Shown: positions 40,683-42,973 of the stretch, piece by piece
How the letters are laid out: each line of letters starts with the position of its first letter
How positions within the stretch are numbered: position 1 is the first letter of the stretch
From: CAYLXP01 sp964387425
GTDB lineage: Bacteria > Verrucomicrobiota > Kiritimatiellia > UBA8416
Assembly: GCA_964387425.1 (NCBI GenBank)
Contig: CAYLXP010000025.1
Location: forward strand, 1 to 42,973
Direction: 5' to 3'
DNA length: 42,973 nt
Notes under the pieces: model-generated
The model's input: the letters and a program-made list of their open reading frames with translations, nothing else
Told to the model about the DNA's origin: nothing
Databases searched by the model: none
Translations under genes and position numbers: made by a program

Positions 40683-41108
40683 TTCGAGCATCGGTCGTAC
40701 GACGTCCTCGACCCAGCTTCTGTGACGATATGACCGGCGAACGGGGCGGAGACATTTCCTGATCGACGCCCGGAGGTGCTTCGGACTGAGTGGTTTCAGG
40801 AAGAACTTGTAGATGCCCACGTTCATGTTAGCCATGACGGCAACGTTCACGTTCCGGGTGGAGGTCAGCATCATCGTCAGCATGGACGGATACTTCATGC
40901 GCACACGATCAAGCAGTTCTGTGCCACTCATGTCCGGCAGAATCTCGTCAGCTAGAATCAGGTTCACATGATGCTGCTCCAGGATCTCAAGTGCGTCCTG
41001 GCCATTTTGCGCCGGCAGGAGGAAGTACCCGTCCTCCGCGAGTGTGCGGCGTAACATGCCAAGCATGGCGCGGTCGCTATTGACCAAAAGTACAACAGGT
41101 GTATTCAC
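40659..41108 (-). CDS. Single-domain response-regulator receiver, atypical acidic pocket
   Basis: 149 residues from GTG 41108 (aagga 7 bases upstream). The fold is a CheY-like receiver. The phospho-acceptor is Asp54 in LILADEILPDMSG, Thr82 is in TMMLTSTRN, and Lys105 in FFLKPLSP. The N-terminal acidic pair that binds magnesium is missing: the strand reads VVLLVNSDRAML, Asn10-Ser11 where Asp-Asp is usual. Residues 120-149 are a basic tail (RPVRRSYRHRSW) without a recognised output domain. Phosphorylation may be weak or absent. Its 3' end overlaps cbiB by 24 bases, tail to tail. It lies downstream of the NtrC-type regulator in the same direction. Confidence 0.85.
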   Translation of the reverse strand: MNTPVVLLVNSDRAMLGMLRRTLAEDGYFLLPAQNGQDALEILEQHHVNLILADEILPDMSGTELLDRVRMKYPSMLTMMLTSTRNVNVAVMANMNVGIYKFFLKPLSPKHLRASIRKCLRPVRRSYRHRSWVEDVVRPMLESPAHGTA

Positions 41109-41397
41109 AGTGTTTCCTTACTCTTTATCCCGGTGCCCGAGCCTCAATCCACTCTGTCTTGAAGGTGACACCGGTAGTTCCAGCTCAGCCTTGTCGCAGA
41201 AGACGTGCCAAACGTGATCGGCTACACCATCTTGGAGCGGCCGGGAACGGAAGAAGCGTAGAAAAGCGTTGCTATTATTGAACATGCGGGCATTGATGTT
41301 GGGTGGGGACCGGTCTGCAGCTTCCCCTGCATGCTACGGGTTTGGATGACCGAATGTAACATATCGGACATGCGCGTGTGTAACGAAATGATACAGT
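41109..41397. other. Intergenic region between two regulator genes
   Basis: 289 bases between the NtrC-type gene stop and the receiver start. I see no RNA gene or strong terminator. An A/T-rich tattatt (about 41274) could serve as a -10 box, but no matching -35 is evident. A tgtaac hexamer occurs twice (near 41355 and 41379). The gap suggests that the receiver gene has its own promoter. Confidence 0.4.
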
Positions 41398-42903
41398 CTA
41401 GCGGATGTCCTGCGGTGCCGACTGGCCTTGCTTGGCGAGGTGGCGATAGATCTTGGGCCGACTTGTACCGAGCATCCGGGCTGCATTGGCGATGTTGTGC
41501 TCGGAGTACTTCAGGGCGAAGTCAATCAGAGTCGCCTCCGCCTGCGACAGGTTGATGGGCACTTGAAGCGCTGAGATTTCTCCCTCCACTCTCTCTGTCG
41601 GGGGTGCGGCCGCCGTACCTCCTCCGGCCGCACCGGAGAGAAGCAGATGATCAGCTTCGACGACAGAGCCGTCGCTTACGATCAAGGCGTGTTCGATGAT
41701 GTTCTTCAGCTCCCGCACGTTGCCGGGAAAGGCATAGCCGGTCAGTGCGGACAGAGCCGCCTCCGAGAGCTCCGGCCGCTGTATACCCATCTCATCTGAG
41801 AGCATCGTGAGAAAATGGTCCGTGAGTAGTGGAATGTCATCCGGTCGCTCCCTCAGCGCAGGTATCACGATCGGAAATACGGCCAGGCGATAGTAGAGGT
41901 CTCTGCGGAAATCACCCGCCGCAACCTTCGCCTCCAGATCCACGTTCGTGGCAGCCAGTACCCTGACATCCACGCGCTTCTCCGTTGTCGAACCCATGGG
42001 AGTGATGACACCATCCTCCAGTACGCGTAAGAGCTTTGGCTGCAGGTCGAGGGGCATCTCCCCAATCTCATCGAGAAAGAGAGTCCCCCCCGACGCTACC
42101 TCGAAATAGCCTTCGCGGGTTGTATCTGCTCCCGTGAACGCACCCTTGATGTGACCGAAGAACAGGGACTCTGCCAGCTCGCGTGGAACGGCAGAACAGT
42201 TGATCGCGATGAACGGGGCCTTTGCCTTCGGACCGCCATAGTGAATTGCGCGGGCAATCAGCTCCTTGCCGGTTCCACTTTCGCCCGTGATCAGAACGTT
42301 CGTTGCCACACCCGTTTCATGCAGTCGTCTAACGCCGCTGAAGACCTTCTCCATGGACCTGCTCTCTCCGACGAAGGAGCCAATGCCCCAGAGCTTGGCC
42401 TCCTGCTCCGAGACGAGGGAGAGTCGCTTATCAGCCCTATCGCGTGCCACCTCGGCCTGCTCTCGTTTCTCTACCTGGTCTGTCAGTTCTCTATTCGTTC
42501 TGATCAGCTCTTGTGTCAGCTGACTCACCTTCAAATGCGTCCTTGTGCGAGCAAGCACTTCTTCCCGTTCAAAGGGCTTGATGATGTAATCCACGCCTCC
42601 CGCCTGAAAGCCCTCAACGACGTTCTCCTTTTCATCCAGGCTGGTGATGAAGATGATGGGGATGTGCGAGGTTTTCTCGTCAGCCTTCAAGCGCCTGCAG
42701 ACTTCGTAGCCGTCCATTCCCGGCATCATGACATCCAGCAGGATGATCTCGGGCAGTTCTGCGGCCGCGGTCTGCAGGGCCGTTTCTCCGTCGGTGGTCT
42801 CCAGGACCCTGTAGCCTTCAGTTTCAAGGGATGCGCGCAGAAGCCTGACATTGGTCGCCGCGTCGTCGACAACGAGTACGGTTGCGCTGATCGGGTCATT
42901 CAT
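41398..42903 (-). CDS. NtrC-family sigma-54-dependent response regulator
   Basis: 501 residues. The receiver domain (1-125) has acidic VVDDAATN, phospho-acceptor Asp57 in LLDVMMPGMDG and Lys109 in YIIKPF. A coiled coil follows (about 126-165, TQELIRTNRELTDQVEKRE). The AAA+ domain has Walker A GESGTGKE (207-214), the sigma-54-contacting GAFTGA (254-259) and Walker B TLFLDE (274-279); VREL..IIEHAL lies near its end. A Fis-type helix-turn-helix closes the protein (about 460-495, NIANAARMLGTSRPKIYRHL). It activates sigma-54 promoters. No clear ribosome site precedes the ATG. The cognate kinase may lie beyond 42973. Confidence 0.96.
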   Translation of the reverse strand: MNDPISATVLVVDDAATNVRLLRASLETEGYRVLETTDGETALQTAAAELPEIILLDVMMPGMDGYEVCRRLKADEKTSHIPIIFITSLDEKENVVEGFQAGGVDYIIKPFEREEVLARTRTHLKVSQLTQELIRTNRELTDQVEKREQAEVARDRADKRLSLVSEQEAKLWGIGSFVGESRSMEKVFSGVRRLHETGVATNVLITGESGTGKELIARAIHYGGPKAKAPFIAINCSAVPRELAESLFFGHIKGAFTGADTTREGYFEVASGGTLFLDEIGEMPLDLQPKLLRVLEDGVITPMGSTTEKRVDVRVLAATNVDLEAKVAAGDFRRDLYYRLAVFPIVIPALRERPDDIPLLTDHFLTMLSDEMGIQRPELSEAALSALTGYAFPGNVRELKNIIEHALIVSDGSVVEADHLLLSGAAGGGTAAAPPTERVEGEISALQVPINLSQAEATLIDFALKYSEHNIANAARMLGTSRPKIYRHLAKQGQSAPQDIR

Positions 42904-42973
42904 GATGCATATTCATGCTTCATCGGAGCCTTGATGTAAAGTGAAGACCTATGTGAAGGGAAGCTGTCGGCGC

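Overview
The window (42,973 bases, visibly GC-rich) is chromosomal DNA of a Gram-negative (diderm) bacterium. Outer-membrane functions are plain: a TolC/adaptor/RND efflux set, a TonB-dependent vitamin B12 receptor and two Lol lipoprotein-export genes. The dnaK-groES-groEL order, frequent GTG/TTG starts, an ApgM-type mutase and varied short-period intergenic repeats suggest the PVC group, perhaps Kiritimatiellota. That placement is inference and needs the rRNA operon upstream; only the last bases of 23S rRNA are here. I see no phage, transposase, CRISPR array or tRNA gene.

Layout. 1-290: end of an rRNA operon (23S 3' end, 5S, strong terminator). 329-5758: a small membrane protein, a leftward phosphatase-superfamily gene, and a tight leftward set M20 peptidase > RecD2 helicase > isochorismatase-family hydrolase. 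5966-9857: a UrtA-like binding protein whose end overlaps a membrane histidine kinase, then dCMP deaminase. 9947-12903: leftward operon glycosyltransferase > CPBP protease > MtnA. 13050-18648: rightward TolC > adaptor > RND pump, facing a leftward Gfo/Idh oxidoreductase. 20049-23506: lysS > LolC/E-like permease > LolD. 23527-24747: leftward ApgM. 25034-30115: dnaK > groES > groEL, terminator, rpoZ > smpB > tatA. 30277-31377: leftward TPR membrane protein with a Lys/Pro/Ala-rich tail. 31535-34247: translationally overlapping pdxJ > acpS > nnrD/E. 34262-40682: a cobalamin locus of promoter, cobalamin riboswitch, intrinsic terminator, BtuB-like receptor, Dph6-like ATPase, a fused CobD-CobQ protein and CbiB. 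40659-42903: leftward atypical receiver protein and an NtrC-type sigma-54 activator.

How they work together. The most coherent system is the B12 locus. One riboswitch sits ahead of receptor, PP-loop enzyme, CobD-CobQ fusion and CbiB. The fusion makes both substrates of CbiB (aminopropanol phosphate and cobyric acid), so the locus looks built for corrinoid salvage or late-stage synthesis. The second notable pair is a urea/amide-type binding protein with no transporter permease but coupled to a cache-HAMP histidine kinase, which looks like a two-protein sensor. A near-consensus -24/-12 element lies ahead of dnaK, and an NtrC-type activator is in the same window.

The most unusual DNA-level feature is a series of short, degenerate tandem arrays in gaps and at gene ends. 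Period is 7, 9 or 10 bases and the motif differs at each site. Three sites carry the array as inverted arms around a spacer (near 1.5, 9.9 and 30.2 kb). Three sites encroach on coding ends, supplying the C-terminal codons of the TolC protein and the stop-codon regions of dCMP deaminase and MtnA.
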